Assembly (NCBI GenBank): GCA_947650365.1
Contig: OX393555.1
Coordinates: 83,271,995-83,335,994, forward strand
Reading direction: 5' to 3'
Source: Chamaelirium japonicum
Taxonomy: Eukaryota; Streptophyta; Magnoliopsida; Liliales; Melanthiaceae
DNA length: 64,000 bases
The position numbers and the translations under genes were made by a program. Within the stretch, counting starts at the first letter, position 1. Every line of letters starts with the position of its first letter. This document shows, piece by piece, positions 14,802-30,154 of the stretch. A model generated the notes under the pieces. It was not told the DNA's origin, made no database searches, and saw only the letters and a program-made list of their open reading frames with translations.

Positions 14802-15884
14802 ACGATCCATTCTAATTCATTAGTCCGATCCATTCTAATTCATTCGCACAAATGTATCCATTCTAATTTATTCGTACAATCCATTCTAATTCATTCGCAC
14901 GATCGATTCTAATTCATTCGTATGATCCATTCTAATTCATTCCTACAATCTATTCTAATTCACTCGCTCGAATGTATCCATTCTAATTCATTCATTCGAT
15001 TTATTCTAATTCATTCGTACGATCCATTCAAATTCATTCGCATGATCCATTCTAATTCATTTGTACGATCCATTCTAATTCATTCTCACGAATGTAACAT
15101 TTCTAATTCATTTGTATGATCCATTCTAATTCATTCGTACGATCCATTCTAATCCATTCGTACGATCCATTCGTTCAAATATATCCATTCTAATTCATTC
15201 GTACGATCCATTCTAATTCATTCGTACGATCCATTCTAATTCATTTGTACGATCCATTCTAATTCATTCGTACAATCCATTCTAATTCAGTCGTATGAAT
15301 GTATCCATTTTAATTCATTCGTACGATTTATTCTAATTCATTCGTACGATCTAATTCATTCGTACGATCCATTCTAATTCATTCGTACGATCAATTCTAA
15401 TTCATTCGCATGATCCATTCTAATTCATTCATACGATCCATTCTAATTCATTCGTATGATCCATTCTAATTTATTCGTTCAAAAATATCCATTCTAATTC
15501 GTTCGTATGATCCATTCTAATTCATTCGCATGATCCATTCTAATTCATTCGTACGATCCATTCTAATTCATTCGTATGATCAATTCTAATTCATTCGCAC
15601 GATCCATTCTAATTCATTTGTTCGATCTATTCTAATTCATTCGTACGATCCATTCTAATTCATTCGCACGAATGTGTCCATTCTAATTCATTCGTACGAT
15701 CCATTCTAATTCATTCGCACTATCCATTCTAATTCATTCGTACGATCCATTCTAATTCATTCGTACGATCCATTCTAATTCATTCGTATGATCCATTCTA
15801 ATTAATTCACACAAATGTATCCATTCTAATTCATTCGTACGATCCATTCAAATTCAATCGTATGATCCATTCTAATTCATTCGT
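14802..15884 (-). repeat. satellite block, minus orientation
   Basis: Contains a reverse-oriented copy of the GGTTACATT/TTTGAATGG cassette at about 15020-15120. Near 15287-15305 it has an AGTCGTATGAATGTATCC sequence that elsewhere sits at a flip but is not at one here. Ends at TTCGTACGAA, centred 15884/15885. Confidence 0.93.
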
Positions 15885-17677
15885 ACGAATGAATTAGAAT
15901 GGATTATACAAATAAAATAGAATGGATCGTACGAATGAATTAGAACGGATAAGAATGGATCGTACGAATGAATTAGAATAGATCGTACGAATGAATTAGA
16001 ATGAATCATACGAATGGATTAGAATGGATCGTACGAATGGATTAGAATGGATCATACGAATGGATTAGAATGGATCATACGAATGAATTAGAATGGATTA
16101 TACAAATGAATTAGAAAGGTTACATTTGTGAGAATGAATTAGAAAGGATCGTACGAATGAATTAGATCGTACGAATGAATTAGAATGGATCGTACGAATG
16201 AATTAGAATGGATCGTGCCAATGAATTAGAATGGATACATTCGTGCGAATGAATTAGAATGGATCGTGCGAATGAATTAGAATGGATCGTACGAATGTAT
16301 TATAATTGATCATGCGAATGAATTAGAATGGATCATACGATTGAATTTGAATGGATCGTACGAATAAATTAGAATGGTTACATTTGTGCGATGAATAAGA
16401 ATGGAGTGTACGAATGAATTAGAATGGAGCGTACGAATGAACTAGAATGGATACATTCGTGCGAATGAATTAGAATGGATCATATGAAAGAATTAGAATG
16501 GATACATTCGAGCGAATGAATTAGAATGGATCGTACGAATGAATTAGAATGGATCATAGGAATGAATTAGAATGGATCGTGCAAATGAATTAGAATGGAT
16601 ATATTCATGCGAATGAATTAGAATGGATCGTACGAATGAATTAGAATGGATACATTCGTGCGAATGAACGAATTAGAATGGATCGTACGAATGAAGTAGA
16701 ATGGATCGTAGGAATGAATTAGAATAGATCATACGAATGAATTAGAATGGATCGTGCGAATGAATTAGAATGGATCGTGCGAATGAATTAGAATGGATCA
16801 TACGAATGAATTAGAATGAATCATACGAATGAATTAGAATGGATCATATGAATGAGTTTGAATGGATCGTACAAATGAATTAGAATGGATCGTGCGAATG
16901 AATTAGAATGGATACATTAGAGTGAATGAATTAGAATGGATCGGACGAATGGATTAGAATGGATCGTACGAATGAATTAGAATGGATATATACAAATGAA
17001 TTAGAAAGGTTACATTAGTGCGAATGAATTAGAATGAATCGTACGAATGAATTAGAATGGACCGTGCGAATGAATTAGAATGAATCGTACGAATGCATTA
17101 GAATGAATTAGAATGGATCATACAAATGAATTAGAATGGATCGTACGAATAAATTAGAATGGATCGTACGAATGAATTAGAATGGATAGTGCGAATGAAT
17201 TAGAATGGATACATTTGAGCAAATGAATTAGAATGGATCGTGCGAATGAATTAGAATGCATCGTACGAATGAATTTGAATGGATCGAACGAATGAATTAG
17301 AATGGATCGTACGAATGAATTAGAATGGATCATAGGAATGAATTAGAATGGATCGTGCAAATGAATTAGAATGGATACATTCGTGCGAATGAATTAGATT
17401 AGATCGTAGGAATGAATTAGAATGGATCGTACGAATGAATTAGAATGGTTACATTTGTGCGAATGAATTATAATGGATCGTACGAATGAATTAGAATGGA
17501 TCGTGCGAATGAATTAGAATTGATCATACGAATGAATTTGAATGGATCGTAGGAATGAATTAGAATGGATCGTGCAAATGAATTAGAATGGATACATTCG
17601 TGCGAATGAATTAGAATAGATCGTAGGAATGAATTAGAATTGATCGTACGAATGAATTAGAATGGTTACATTCGTGC
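15885..17677 (+). repeat. satellite block, plus orientation
   Basis: Irregular monomer mix with several 28-bp monomers and small truncations. Joins the next block at ATTCGTGCGATCC near 17677. Confidence 0.93.
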
Positions 17678-18828
17678 GATCCATTCTAATTCATTCGTAT
17701 GATCCATTGTAATTCATTCTCACAAATGTAACCTTTCTAATTCATTTGTACGATCCATTCTAATTCATTCCTACGATCCATTCTAATTCATTCCTACGAT
17801 CTATTCTAATTCATTCCTACGATCCATTCTGATTCATTCGTATGATCCATTCTAATCCATTCGTACGATCCATTCTAATTCATTCGTACGTACGATTCAT
17901 TCTAATTCATTCGTACGATCCATTCTAATTCATTTGTACGATCCATTCTAATTTATTCGCACGATCCATTCTAATTCATTCGTACGATCCATTCGAATTC
18001 ATTCGCACGATCCATTCTAATTCATTCCTATGATCCATTCTAATTCATTCGTACGAGCCATTCTAATTCATTCGCTCGAATGTATGTATTCTAATTCATT
18101 CGTACGATCCATTCTAATTCATTCGTACGATCCATTCTAATTCATTCGCTCGATCCATTCTAATTCATTCGTACGATCCATTCTAATTCATTTGCATGAT
18201 CCATTCTAATTCATTCCTATGATCCATTCTAATTCATTCGTACGATCCATTCTAATTCATTCGCTCGAATGTATCCATTCTAATTCATTTGTACGATCCA
18301 TTCTAATTCGTTCGTACGATCCGTTCTAATTCGTTCGTACGATCCATTCTAATTCATTCGTACGATCCATTCTAATTCATTCGTATGATCCATTCTAATT
18401 CATTTCTACGATCTATTCTAATTCATTCGCTCGAATATATTCATTCTAATTCATTTGTTCGATCCATTCTAATTCATTCGTACGATCTATTCAAATTCAT
18501 TCGCATGATCCATTACGATCCATTCTAATTCATTCGTACGATCCATTCTAATTCATTCATATGATCCATTCTAATTCATTCGTACGATTCATTCTAATTC
18601 ATTCGTATGATCCATTCTAATTCATTCGCACGAATGTATCATAACCTTTCTAATTCATTTGTATGATCCATTCTAATTCATCCGTACGATCCATTCTGAT
18701 CCATTCGTACGATCCATTCTACTCCATTCGTTCGATCCATTCTAATTCATGCGCATGATCCATTCTAATTCATTCGTACAATGCGTTCTAATTCATTCGC
18801 TCGAATGTATCCATTCTAACTCATTCGC
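17678..18828 (-). repeat. satellite block, minus orientation
   Basis: Ends at the palindrome CATTCGCACGAATG, centred about 18828. Includes small truncated monomers near 18510 and 18640. Confidence 0.93.
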
Positions 18829-20361
18829 ACGAATGAATTAGAATGGATCGGACGAATGAATTAGAATGGATCATACGAATGGATCGTACGAATGAATTAG
18901 AATGGATCATACGAATGAATTAGAATGGATCGTACGAACGAATTAGAATGGATCGTATGAACGAATTAGAATGGATCATACGAATGAATTAGAATGGATA
19001 CATTCGTCCGAATGAATTAGAATGGATCGTACGAATGAATTAGAATGGATCGTGCGAATAAAATAGAATGAATCATACGAATGAATTAGAATGGATCGTA
19101 CGAATGAATTAGAATGAATACATTTGTACGAATAAATTAGAATGGATTGTACGAATGAATTAGACTGGATACATTCTTGCGAATAAATTAGAATGGATCG
19201 TAAATTCGTGCAAATAAATTAGAATGGTTCATACGAATGAATTAGAATGGATCGTGCGAATGAATTAGAATGAATCGTACGAATGCAATAGAATGGATTG
19301 TACGAATGAATTAGAATGAATCGTACGATCCATTCTAATTTATTTGTACGATCCATTCTAATCTATTCTAATTCATTCGCACAAATGTATCCATTCTAAT
19401 TCATTCTCTCGAATGTAACCTTTCTAATTCATTTGTATGATCCATTCTAATGCATTCGTACGATCCATTCTAATCCATTCGTACGATCAATTCTAATCCA
19501 TTCATTCGTACGAATGAATTAGAATAGTTACATTCGTGCGAATGAATTAGAATGGATCATACAAATGAATTAGAATGGATCGTACGAATGAATTAGAATG
19601 GATACATTCGAGCGAATGAATTAGAATGGATCGTACGAATGAATTAGAATGGATCATAGGAATGAATTAGAATGGATCATGCAAATGAATTAGAATGGAT
19701 CGTATGAATGAATAAGAATGGATCGTACGAATGAATTAGAATGGATACATTTGTGCGAATGAATTAGAATGGATCATACGAATGAATTAGAATGGATCAT
19801 AGGAATGAATTAGAATGGATCGTGCAAATGAATTAGAATGGATACATTCGTGCGAATGAATTAGAATGGATCGTAGGAATGAATTAGAATGGATCGTACG
19901 AATGAATTTGAATGGATCGTACGAATGGATTCGTACAATGCATTCTAATTCATTCGTACGATTCATTCTAATTCATTCGTATGAGCTATTCTAATTCATT
20001 CGTAGGATCCATTCTAATGAATTTGTACGATTCATTCTAATTCATTCGTACGATCCATTCTAATTCATTCGTACGATCCATTCTACTTCATTCGCACGAA
20101 TGTATCTATTATAATTCATTCGTATGATACGTTCTAATTCATTCGTACGATCCTTTCTAATTCATTCGTACGATCCATTCTAATTCATTCGCACAAATGT
20201 ATCCATTCTAATTCATTCGTACGATCCATTCTAATTCATTTGCACGATCCATTCATTCATTCGCATGATCCATTCTAATTCATTCATACGATCAATTCTA
20301 ATTCATTCTCACGAATATATCCATTCTAATTCATTCGCATGATCCATTCTAATTCATTCGT
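18829..20361. repeat. satellite mosaic with flips
   Basis: Orientation runs plus 18829-19324, minus 19325-19509, plus 19510-19934, minus 19935-20361. Flips at 19324 and 19509 are centred on CGTACG. Confidence 0.9.
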
Positions 20362-21576
20362 ATGAATGAATTACAATGGATCGTACGAATGAATTAGAAT
20401 AGATCGTACGAATGAATTAGAATAGCTTATACGAATGAATTTGAATGAATCATACGAATGAATTAGAATAGATCGTAGGAATGAATTAGAATGGATTTAT
20501 ACGAATGAATTAGAATGGATCGTACGAATGAATTAGAATGGTTACATTTGTGCGAATGAATTAGAATGGATCGTATGAATGAATTAGAATGGATCGTGCG
20601 AATGGATTAGAATGGATCGTACGAATGGATTAGAATGGATCGTACGAATGGATTAGAATGGATCGTACGAATGAATTAGAATGGATCATACAAATGAATT
20701 AGAAAGGTTACATTCGTGAGAATGAATTAGAATGGATCATACGAATGAATTAGAATGGATCATGCGAATGAATTTGAAAGGATTATACGAATGAATTAGA
20801 ATGGATCGAACGAATGAATTAGAATGGATACATTTGAGTGAATGAATTACAATAGATCGTAGGAATGAATTAGAATGGATCATACGAATGAATTAGAATG
20901 GATCGTGCGAATGAATTAGAATAGATCATACGAATGAATTAGAATGGATCGTGCGAATGAATTAGAATAGATCATACGAATGAATTAGAATGGATCGTAC
21001 AATTGAATTAGAATGGATCGTACGAACGAATTAGAATGGTTACATTCATGCGAATGAATTAGAATGGATCGTACTAATGGCGTAGAATGGATCGTACGAA
21101 TGGATTAGAATGGATCGTACGAATGAATTACAATGGATTTTGCGAATGAATTAGAATGGATCGTACAAATGAATTAGAAAGGTTACATTCGAGCGAATGG
21201 ATTAGAATGGATCGTACGAATGGATTAGAATGGATCGTACGAATGGATTAGAATGGATCGTACGAATGAATTAGAATGGATACATACAAATGAATTAGAA
21301 AGGTTACATTCGTGCGAATAAATTAGAATGAATCATACGAATGAATTAGAATGGATCTTGCGAATGAATTAGAATGAATCGTACGAATGCATTAGAATGG
21401 ATCATAGGAATGAATTAGAATGGATCGTGCAAATGAATTAGAATGGATACATTCGTGCGAATGAATTATAATGGATCGTAGGAATGAATTAGAATGGATC
21501 GTACGAATGAATTAGAATAGATACATTCGTGCGAATGAATTAGAATGGATCGGACGAATGAATTAGAATAGATCGT
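20362..21576 (+). repeat. satellite block, plus orientation
   Basis: Carries a TTTGAAAGG cassette copy from about 20706. Ends in the CGGACG/CGTACG flip cassette centred 21576/21577. Confidence 0.93.
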
Positions 21577-22316
21577 ACGATTCATTCTAATTCATTCGTA
21601 CGATCCATTCTAATGCATTCGTACGATTCATTCTAATTCATTCGCACGATCCATTCTAATTCATTCGTACGATCCATTCTTATTCATTCATACGATCCAT
21701 TCTAATTCATTCGCACAAACCATTCTAATTCATTCGTACGATCCATTCTAATTCATTCGTATGATCCATTCTAACTCATTCTGTGGATCCATTCTAATTC
21801 AGTCGTACGATCCATTCTAATTCATTCGCACGATCCATTCTAATTCATTAGCACGATCCATTCTAATTCATTCGCACGATCCATTCTAATTCATTCGTAC
21901 GATCCATTCTAATTCATTCGCACGAATGTATCCATTCTAATGCATTCGTACGATCCATTCTAATTCATTCGTACGATCCATTCTAATTCATTCGTACGAT
22001 CCATTCTAATCCATTCGTACGATCCATTCTAATTCATTCGTACGATCCATTCTAATTCATTCTTACAAATGTAACCTTTCTAATTCATTTGTACTATCCA
22101 TTCTAATTCATTCGTACGATCCATTCTAATTCATTCGTACGATCCATTCTAATTCATTCTCACAAATGTAACCTTTCTAATTCATTTGTACGATCCATTC
22201 TAATTCATTCGCATGATCCATTCTAATTCAATCGTACGATCCATTCTAATTCATTCGTACGATCCATTCTAATTCATTCGTACGATCCATTCGTACGCTC
22301 CATTCTTATTCATCGC
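21577..22316 (-). repeat. satellite block, minus orientation
   Basis: Begins with the same monomer order as the block after 1243 (GATTCATTC, then TAATGCATTCG, then GATTCATTC). Joins the next block through a truncated monomer, CATCGCATAAATG. Confidence 0.93.
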
Positions 22317-23998
22317 ATAAATGAATTAGAATGGATCGTACGAATGAATTAGAATGGATACATTCGAGCGAATGAATTAGAATAGATCATAGGAATGAAT
22401 TAGAATGGATCGTACGAATGAATTAGAATGGATCGTGCGAATGAATTAGAATGGATCATACGAATGAATTAGAATGGATCGTACGAATGAATTAGAATGG
22501 ATCGTGCGAATGAATTAGAATGGATCGTACGAATGAATTAGAATGGAGATATTTGAACGAATAAATTAGAATGGATCATACGAATGAATTAGAATGGATC
22601 ATAGGAATGAATTAGAATGGATCGTGCAAATGAATTAGAATGGATCGTGCGAATGAATTAGAATGGATCGTACAAATGAATTAGTACGGATCGTACGATT
22701 CATTATAATTCATTCGTACGATCCATTCTAATGCATTCGCACGATCGATTCTAATTCATTCGCACGATCCATTCTAATTCATTCGCACGATCCATTCTAA
22801 TTCATTCGTACGATCCATTCTAATTCATTTGTGCGATGAATAAGAATGTAGTGTACGAATGGATCGTACAAATGAATTAGAATGGATCGTACAAAAGAAT
22901 TAGAAAGGTTATATTTGTGCGAATGAATTAGAATGGATCGTACGAATGAATTAGAATGGATCGTGCGAATGAATTAGAATGGATCGTAGGAATGAATTAG
23001 AATCGATCGTGCGAATGAATTAGAAGTGAACGTGCGAATGAATTAGAATGGATCGTGCAATCTTATTCATTCGTACAATGCATTCTAATCTATTCGTACG
23101 ATCCATTATAATTCATTCGTACGATCTATTCTAATTCATTTGCACGATCTATTCTAATTCATTAGTCCGATCCATTATAATTCATTCGTACGATCCATTC
23201 TAATTCATTCGCACGAATGTATTATACGAATGAATTAGAATGGATCGTATGAATGGATCGTGTGAATGAATTAGAATGGATCGTATGAACGAATTAGAAT
23301 GGATCGTACGAACAAATTAGAATGGATCGTATGAACGTATTAGAATGGATCGTACAAATGAATTAGAATGGATACATTCGAGCGAATGAATTAGAATGGA
23401 TCGTACGATGCAATCTAATTCATTCGCACGATCCATTCTAATTCATTCGTACGATCCATTCTAATTCATTCGTATGATCCATTCTAATTTATTCATTCAA
23501 ATATATCCATTCTAATTCATTCGTACGATCCATTCTAATTCATTCGCACGATCCATTCTAATTCATTCGCACGAATGTAACCTTTCTAATTCATTCGTAT
23601 GATACATTCAAACGACTGAATTAGAATGGATTGTACGACTAAATTAGAATTGATCATACGAATGAATTAGAATGGATTGTATGAATGAATTACAATGGAT
23701 CCGTACGAACGAATTAGAATTAGAATGGTTACATTCGTGCGAATGAATTAGAATGGATCGTACAAATGGATTAGAATGGATGTACGAATAGATTAGAATG
23801 CATTGTACGAATGAATTAGAATAGATACATTCATGCAAATGAATTAGATTGCATCGTACGAATGCCGTACGCTCCATTCTAATTCATTCATACGTTCCAT
23901 TCTTATTCATCGCACAAATGTATCCATTCTAATTTATTCGTACGATCCATTCAAATTCAATCGTATGATCCATTCTAATTCATTCGCACAAATATATC
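22317..23998. repeat. densest inversion mosaic of the satellite
   Basis: Eight blocks in about 1.7 kb: plus to 22694, minus to 22832, plus to 23057, minus to 23220, plus to 23404, minus to 23611, plus to 23868, minus to 23998. Blocks are 130-380 bp. Several joins fall within truncated monomers. Confidence 0.9.
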
Positions 23999-25854
23999 GT
24001 ACGAATGAATTAGAATGGATTATACAAATGAATTAGAAAGGTTACATTCGTGAGAATGAATTAGAATGGATCGTATGAATGAATTAGAATGGATCATGCG
24101 AATGAATTTGAATGGATCGTACGAATGAATTAGAATGGATCGAACGAATGAATTAGAATGGATACATTCGAGCGAATGAATTAGAATAGGTCGTAGGAAT
24201 GAATTAGAATGGATCATACGAATGAATTAGAATGGATACATTCATGCGAATGAATTAGAATGGATACATTCGTGCGAATGAATTAGAATTGATTAGAATG
24301 GATCGTACGAATGAATTAGAATGGATCGTGCGAATGAATGAGAATGGATCGTATGAATAAATTAGAATGGATCGTACAAATGAATTAAAATAGATATATT
24401 TGTACGAATGAATTAGAATGGATCATACGATTGAATTAGAATGGATCGTACGAATGAATTAGAATGGATCATGCGAATGAATTTGAATGGATCGTACGAA
24501 TGAATTAGAATGGATCGAATGAATGAATTAGAATGGATACATTCGAGCGAATGAATTAGAATAGATCGTAGGAATGAATTAGAATGGATCGTACGAATGA
24601 ATTAGAATGGATCGTGCGAATACATTAGAATGGATAGTGCGAATGAATTAGAATGGATCGTACGAATGAATTAGAATAGATACATTCGTGCGAATGAATT
24701 AGAATGGATCGTACGAATGAATTAGAATGGATCGTAGGAATGAATTAGAATGGATCCACCGAATGAGTTAGAATGGATCATACGAATGAATTAGAATGGA
24801 TCGTACGAATGAATTAGAATGGATCGTACAAATGAACTAGAATGGATACATTTGTACGAATAAATTAGAATGGATTGTACGAATGAATTAGAATGGATTG
24901 TATGAATAAATTAGAACAGATCGTACGAATGAATTAGAATTGATCGTGTGAATGAATTAGAATGGATACATTCTTGCGAATGAATTTGAATGGATCGTAC
25001 GAATAGATCGTACGAATGAATTAGAATGGTTACATTCGTGCAAATGAATTAGAATGGATCATACGAATAAATTAGAATGGATACATTCGTTCGAATGAAT
25101 TAGAATGGATCGTACAAATGAATTAGAATAGATCGTACGAATGAATTAGAATGGATCATGCGAATGAATTAGAATGGATTGTACGAATGAATTAGAATGG
25201 ATAGATTTGTGCGAATGAATTAGAATGGATCGTGTGAATGAATTAGAATGGATCGTACGAATGAATTAGAATGGATCCACCGAATGAGTTAGAATGGATC
25301 ATACGAATGAATTAGAATGGATCGTACAAAAGAATTTGAATGGATCGTTCGAATGAATTAGAATGGATCGTGCGAATGAATAAGAATGGATCATACGAAT
25401 GAATTAGAATGGATCGTACGAATTAATTAGAATGGTACATTCGTACGAATGAATTAAAATGGATCGTACGAATGAATTAGAATGGATCGTACGAATGAAT
25501 TAGAATTGATTGTACGAATGAATTAGAATGGATCGTGCGAATGAATTAGAATGGATCGTACGAATGAATTAGAATGGATCGTACGAATGAATTAGAATGG
25601 ATATATTCGTGCGAATGAATTAGAATGGATCGTGTGAATGAATTAGAATGGATCATACGAATGAATTAGAATGGATATATTTGTGAGAATGAATTAGAAC
25701 ATACAAATGAATTAGAAAGGTTACATTCGTGAGAATGAATTAGAATGGATTGTACGAATGAATTAGACTGGATCGTATGAATGAATTAGAATGGATACAT
25801 TCGAGCGAATGAATTAGAATGGATCATACGAATGAGTTAGAATGGATCATACGC
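23999..25854 (+). repeat. satellite block, plus orientation
   Basis: Contains the GGTTACATTCGTGAG cassette from about 24040 and TTTGAATGG monomers again near 24480. Ends at about 25854 (ATACGCGATGCAATC). Confidence 0.93.
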
Positions 25855-26444
25855 GATGCAATCTAATTTATTCGCACAAATGTATCTATTCTAATTCATT
25901 CGTACAATGCGTTCTAATCCATTCGTACGATCCAGTCTAATCCATTTGTACGATCCATTCTAATTCATTCGCACGAATGTAACCATTCTAATTCTAATTC
26001 GTTCGTACAGATCCATTCTAATTCATTTGTACAATCCATTCTAATTCATTCGTATGATCAATTCTAATTCATTCGTACAATCCATTCTAATTCAGTCGTA
26101 TGAATGTATCATACGAATGAATTAGAATGGATCATACGAATGAATTAAAATGGATCGTACAAATGAATTAGAATGGATCGTACGAATGAATTAGAATACA
26201 TTATGTGAATGAATTAGAATGGATCGTGCGGATGAATTAGAATGGATCATACGAATGAATTAGAAAGGTTACATTCCTGCGAATTAATTAGAATGGATCA
26301 TGCGAATGAATTAGAATAGATCGTACGAATGAATTAGAATGAATATATTTGAAGGAATAAATTAGAATGGATCATACGAATGAATTAGAATGGATCGTAC
26401 GAATGAATTAGAATGGATCGTGCGAATGAATTAGATTACATCGT
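25855..26444. repeat. satellite mosaic, minus then plus
   Basis: Minus 25855-26109, plus 26110-26444. The flip at 26109 is the reverse complement of flips at 23611, 39570 and 45633: it carries AGTCGTATGAATGTATC. Confidence 0.9.
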
Positions 26445-27608
26445 ACGATCCATTCTAATTCATTCGCTCGAATGTATCCATTCTAATTCATTCGTACGAT
26501 CCATTCTAATTCGTTCATACGATCCATTCTAATTCGTTCGCACGATCCATTCTAATTCATTCGTATGATCCATTCTAATTCATTCGTACGATCCATTCTA
26601 ATTCATTCGTATAAATGTATCCATTCTAATTTATTCGTACGATCCAGTCTAATTCATTCGTACGATCCATTCTAATTCATTCGCACGAACGTATCTATTC
26701 TAATTTATTCCTATGATCCATTCTAATTCATTCGTACGATCCATTCTAATTCATTCGCTTGAATGTATCCATTCTAATTCATTCGTACGATCCATTCTAA
26801 TTCATTCTCATGTATGTAACCTTTCTAATTCATTTGTATGTATCCATTCTAATTCATTCGTACAATCCATTCTAATTCATTCGCACGATCCATTCTAATT
26901 CATTCGTACGATCCATTCTAATTCATTCGCACGAATGTATCCATTCTAATTCATTTGCACGATCCATTCTAATTCATTCATATGATCCATTCTAATTCAT
27001 TCGTACGATCCATTCTAATTCATTCGCTGGAATATATCCGTTCTAATTCATTCATACAATCCATTCTAATTCGTTCATACGATCCATTCTAATTCGTTCG
27101 TACGATCCATTCTAACTCGTTCGTACGATCCATTCTAATTCATTCATACGATCCATTCTAATTCATTCGCACGATCCATTCTAATTCATTCGTACGATCC
27201 ATTCTAATTCATTCCTACGATCTATTCTAATTCATTCGCTCGAATGTATCCATTCTAATTCATTCGTATGATCCATTCTAATTCATTCGTGCGATCCATT
27301 CTAATTCATTCGTACGATCCATTCTAATTCATTCGTACAAATGTATCCATTTTAATTCATTCGTACAATGCGTTCTAATCCATCGTACGATCCATTCTAA
27401 TTCATTCTCACAAATGTAACCTTTCTAATTCATTTGTACGATCCATTCTAATTCATTCGTACATTCCATTCTAATCCATTCGTACGATCCATTCTAATCC
27501 ATTCGTACGATCCTTTCTAATTCATTTGTATGATCCATTCTAATTCATTCGTACGATCCATTCTAATCCATTCGTACGATCCATTCTAATCCATTCTATT
27601 TCATTCGT
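26445..27608 (-). repeat. satellite block, minus orientation
   Basis: Ends at TTCGTACGAA, centred 27608/27609. Confidence 0.93.
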
Positions 27609-28344
27609 ACGAATAAATTAGAATGGATTCATTCATGCAAATGAATTAGAATGGATCGTACGAATGAATTAGAATGGATCGTACGAATGAATTAGAATGG
27701 ATCATGCGAATGAATTAGAAAAGATCATACGAATGAATTAGAATGGATCGTACGAATAAATTAGAATGGATTGTGTGAATGAATTAGAATGGATCGTACG
27801 AATGAATTAGAATGGATCCACCGAATGAGTTAGAATGGATCATACGAATGAATTAGAATGGATCATGCGAATGAATTAGAATAGATCGTACGAATGAATT
27901 AGAATGGATCGTACGAATAAATTAGAATGGATTGTGCGATTGTGCGAATGAATTAGAATGGATCGTATGAAGGAATAAGAATGGATCGTACGAATGAATT
28001 AGAATGGATCATGCGAATGAATTAGAATGAATCGTACGAATGCATTAGAATGGATCGTACGAATGAATTAGAATGAATCGTACGCTCCATTCTAATTTGT
28101 TCGTCCGATCCATTCTAATTCATTCGCACAAATGTATCCATTCTAATTCATCCGTACAATCCATTCTAATTCATTCACACAATCCATTCTAATTCATTCG
28201 TATGATCCATTCTAATTCATTCCTACGATCCATTCTAATTCATTCTCACGAATGTAACCTTTCTAATTCATTTGTATGATCCATTCTAATTCATTCGTAC
28301 AATCCATTCTAATCCATTCGTACGATCCATTCTAATTTATTCGT
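27609..28344. repeat. satellite mosaic, plus then minus
   Basis: Plus 27609-28081, minus 28082-28344. The flip at 28081 belongs to the CGTCCG class. Confidence 0.92.
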
Positions 28345-29501
28345 ACGAATAAATTAGAATGGATCGTACGAATGAATTAGAATGGATACATTCGTGTGAA
28401 TGAATTAGAATGGATCGTAGGAATGAATTAGAGTGGATCGTACGAATGAATTAGAATGGTTACATTCGTGCGAATGAATTAGAATGGATCGTACGAATGA
28501 ATTAGAATGGATCGTGCGAATGAATTAGAATTGATCATACGAATGAATTAGAATGGATCAAATGAATGAATTAGAATGGATCGTATGAACGAATTAGAAT
28601 GGATCGTACGAATGGATTAGAATGGATTGTACGAATGAATTAGATCGTACGAATGAATTAGAATGGATCGTACGAATAAATTAAAATGGATACATTCATA
28701 TGACTGAATTAGAATGGATTGTGCGAATTAATTAGAATGGATCGTTCGAATGAATTTGAATGGATAAATTTGTGCGAATGAATCTGAATGGATTGTATGA
28801 ATGAATTACAATGGATCGTATGAATGAATTAGAATGGATCGTACGAATGAATTAGAATAGCTCATAAGAATGAATTAGAATGAATCGTACGAATGAATTA
28901 GAATGGTTACATTCATGCGAATGAATTAGAATAGATCGTACGAATGAATTAGAATGGATCGTATGAATAAATTAGAATGGATCGTGCGAATGAATTAGAA
29001 TAGATCGTTGGCATGAATTAGAATGGATCGTACGAATGAATTAGAATGGTTACATTCGTACGAATGCATTAGAATGGATACATTCATGCGAATGAATTAG
29101 AATGGATCGTACGAATAAATTAGAATGGATACATTCATACGAATGAATTAGAATGGATCGTACGAATGGATTAGAATGGATCGTATGAATGGATTAGAAT
29201 GAATCGTACGAATGAATTAGAATGGATCGTACAAATGAATTAGAAAGGTTACATTTGTGAGAATGAATTAGAATGGATCGTACGAATGAATTAGAATGGA
29301 TCGTACGAATAAATTTGAATGGATCGTATGAATGGATTAGAATGGATCGTACGAATGGATTAGAATGGATCGTACGAATGAATTAGAATGGATCATACAA
29401 ATGAATTAGAAATGTTACATTTGTGAGAATGAATTAGAATGGATACATTTGTGCGAATGAATTAGAATAGTTTAGAATGGATCGTACGAATGGATTAGAA
29501 T
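28345..29501 (+). repeat. satellite block, plus orientation
   Basis: Includes an uninterrupted CATATGACTG monomer near 28698, a form otherwise seen at flips. The flip at 29501 lies between GGATTAGAAT and CCATTC. Confidence 0.93.
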
Positions 29502-30154
29502 CCATTCTAATTCATTTGTATGATCCATTCTAATTCATCGCACGATCCATTCTAATTCATTCGATCGAATATATCCATTCTAATTCATTCGTATGATCCA
29601 TTCTAATGCATTCGTACGATCCATTCTAATTCATTCATACTATCCACTCTAATTCATTCGTATGATCTATTCTAATTCATTCGCGCGATCCATTCTAATT
29701 CATTCGTTCGAATATATCCATTCTAATTCATTCATACGATCCTTTCTAATTCATTCTCACAAATGTAACCTTTCTAATTCATTTGTATGATCCATTCTAA
29801 TTCATTCGTTCGATCCATTCTAATCTATTCGTACGATCCATTCTAATCCATTCGTATGATCCATTCTAATTCATTCGTACGATCCATTCTAATTCATTCG
29901 TATGAATGTATCCATTCTAATTTATTCGTACGATCCATTCTAATTCATTCGTACGATCAATTCAAATTCATTCGCATGATCCATTCTAACTCATTCGTAC
30001 GATCAATTCTAATTCATTCGCATGAATATATCTATTCTAATTCATTCGTATGATCCATTCTAATTTATTCGCACGATCTATTCTAATTCATTCGTATGAT
30101 CCATTCTAATTCATTCGTACGATCCATTATAATTCATTCGCATGATCCATTTGT
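29502..30154 (-). repeat. satellite block, minus orientation
   Basis: Returns to plus at CCATTTGTGCGAATG near 30154. Confidence 0.93.
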
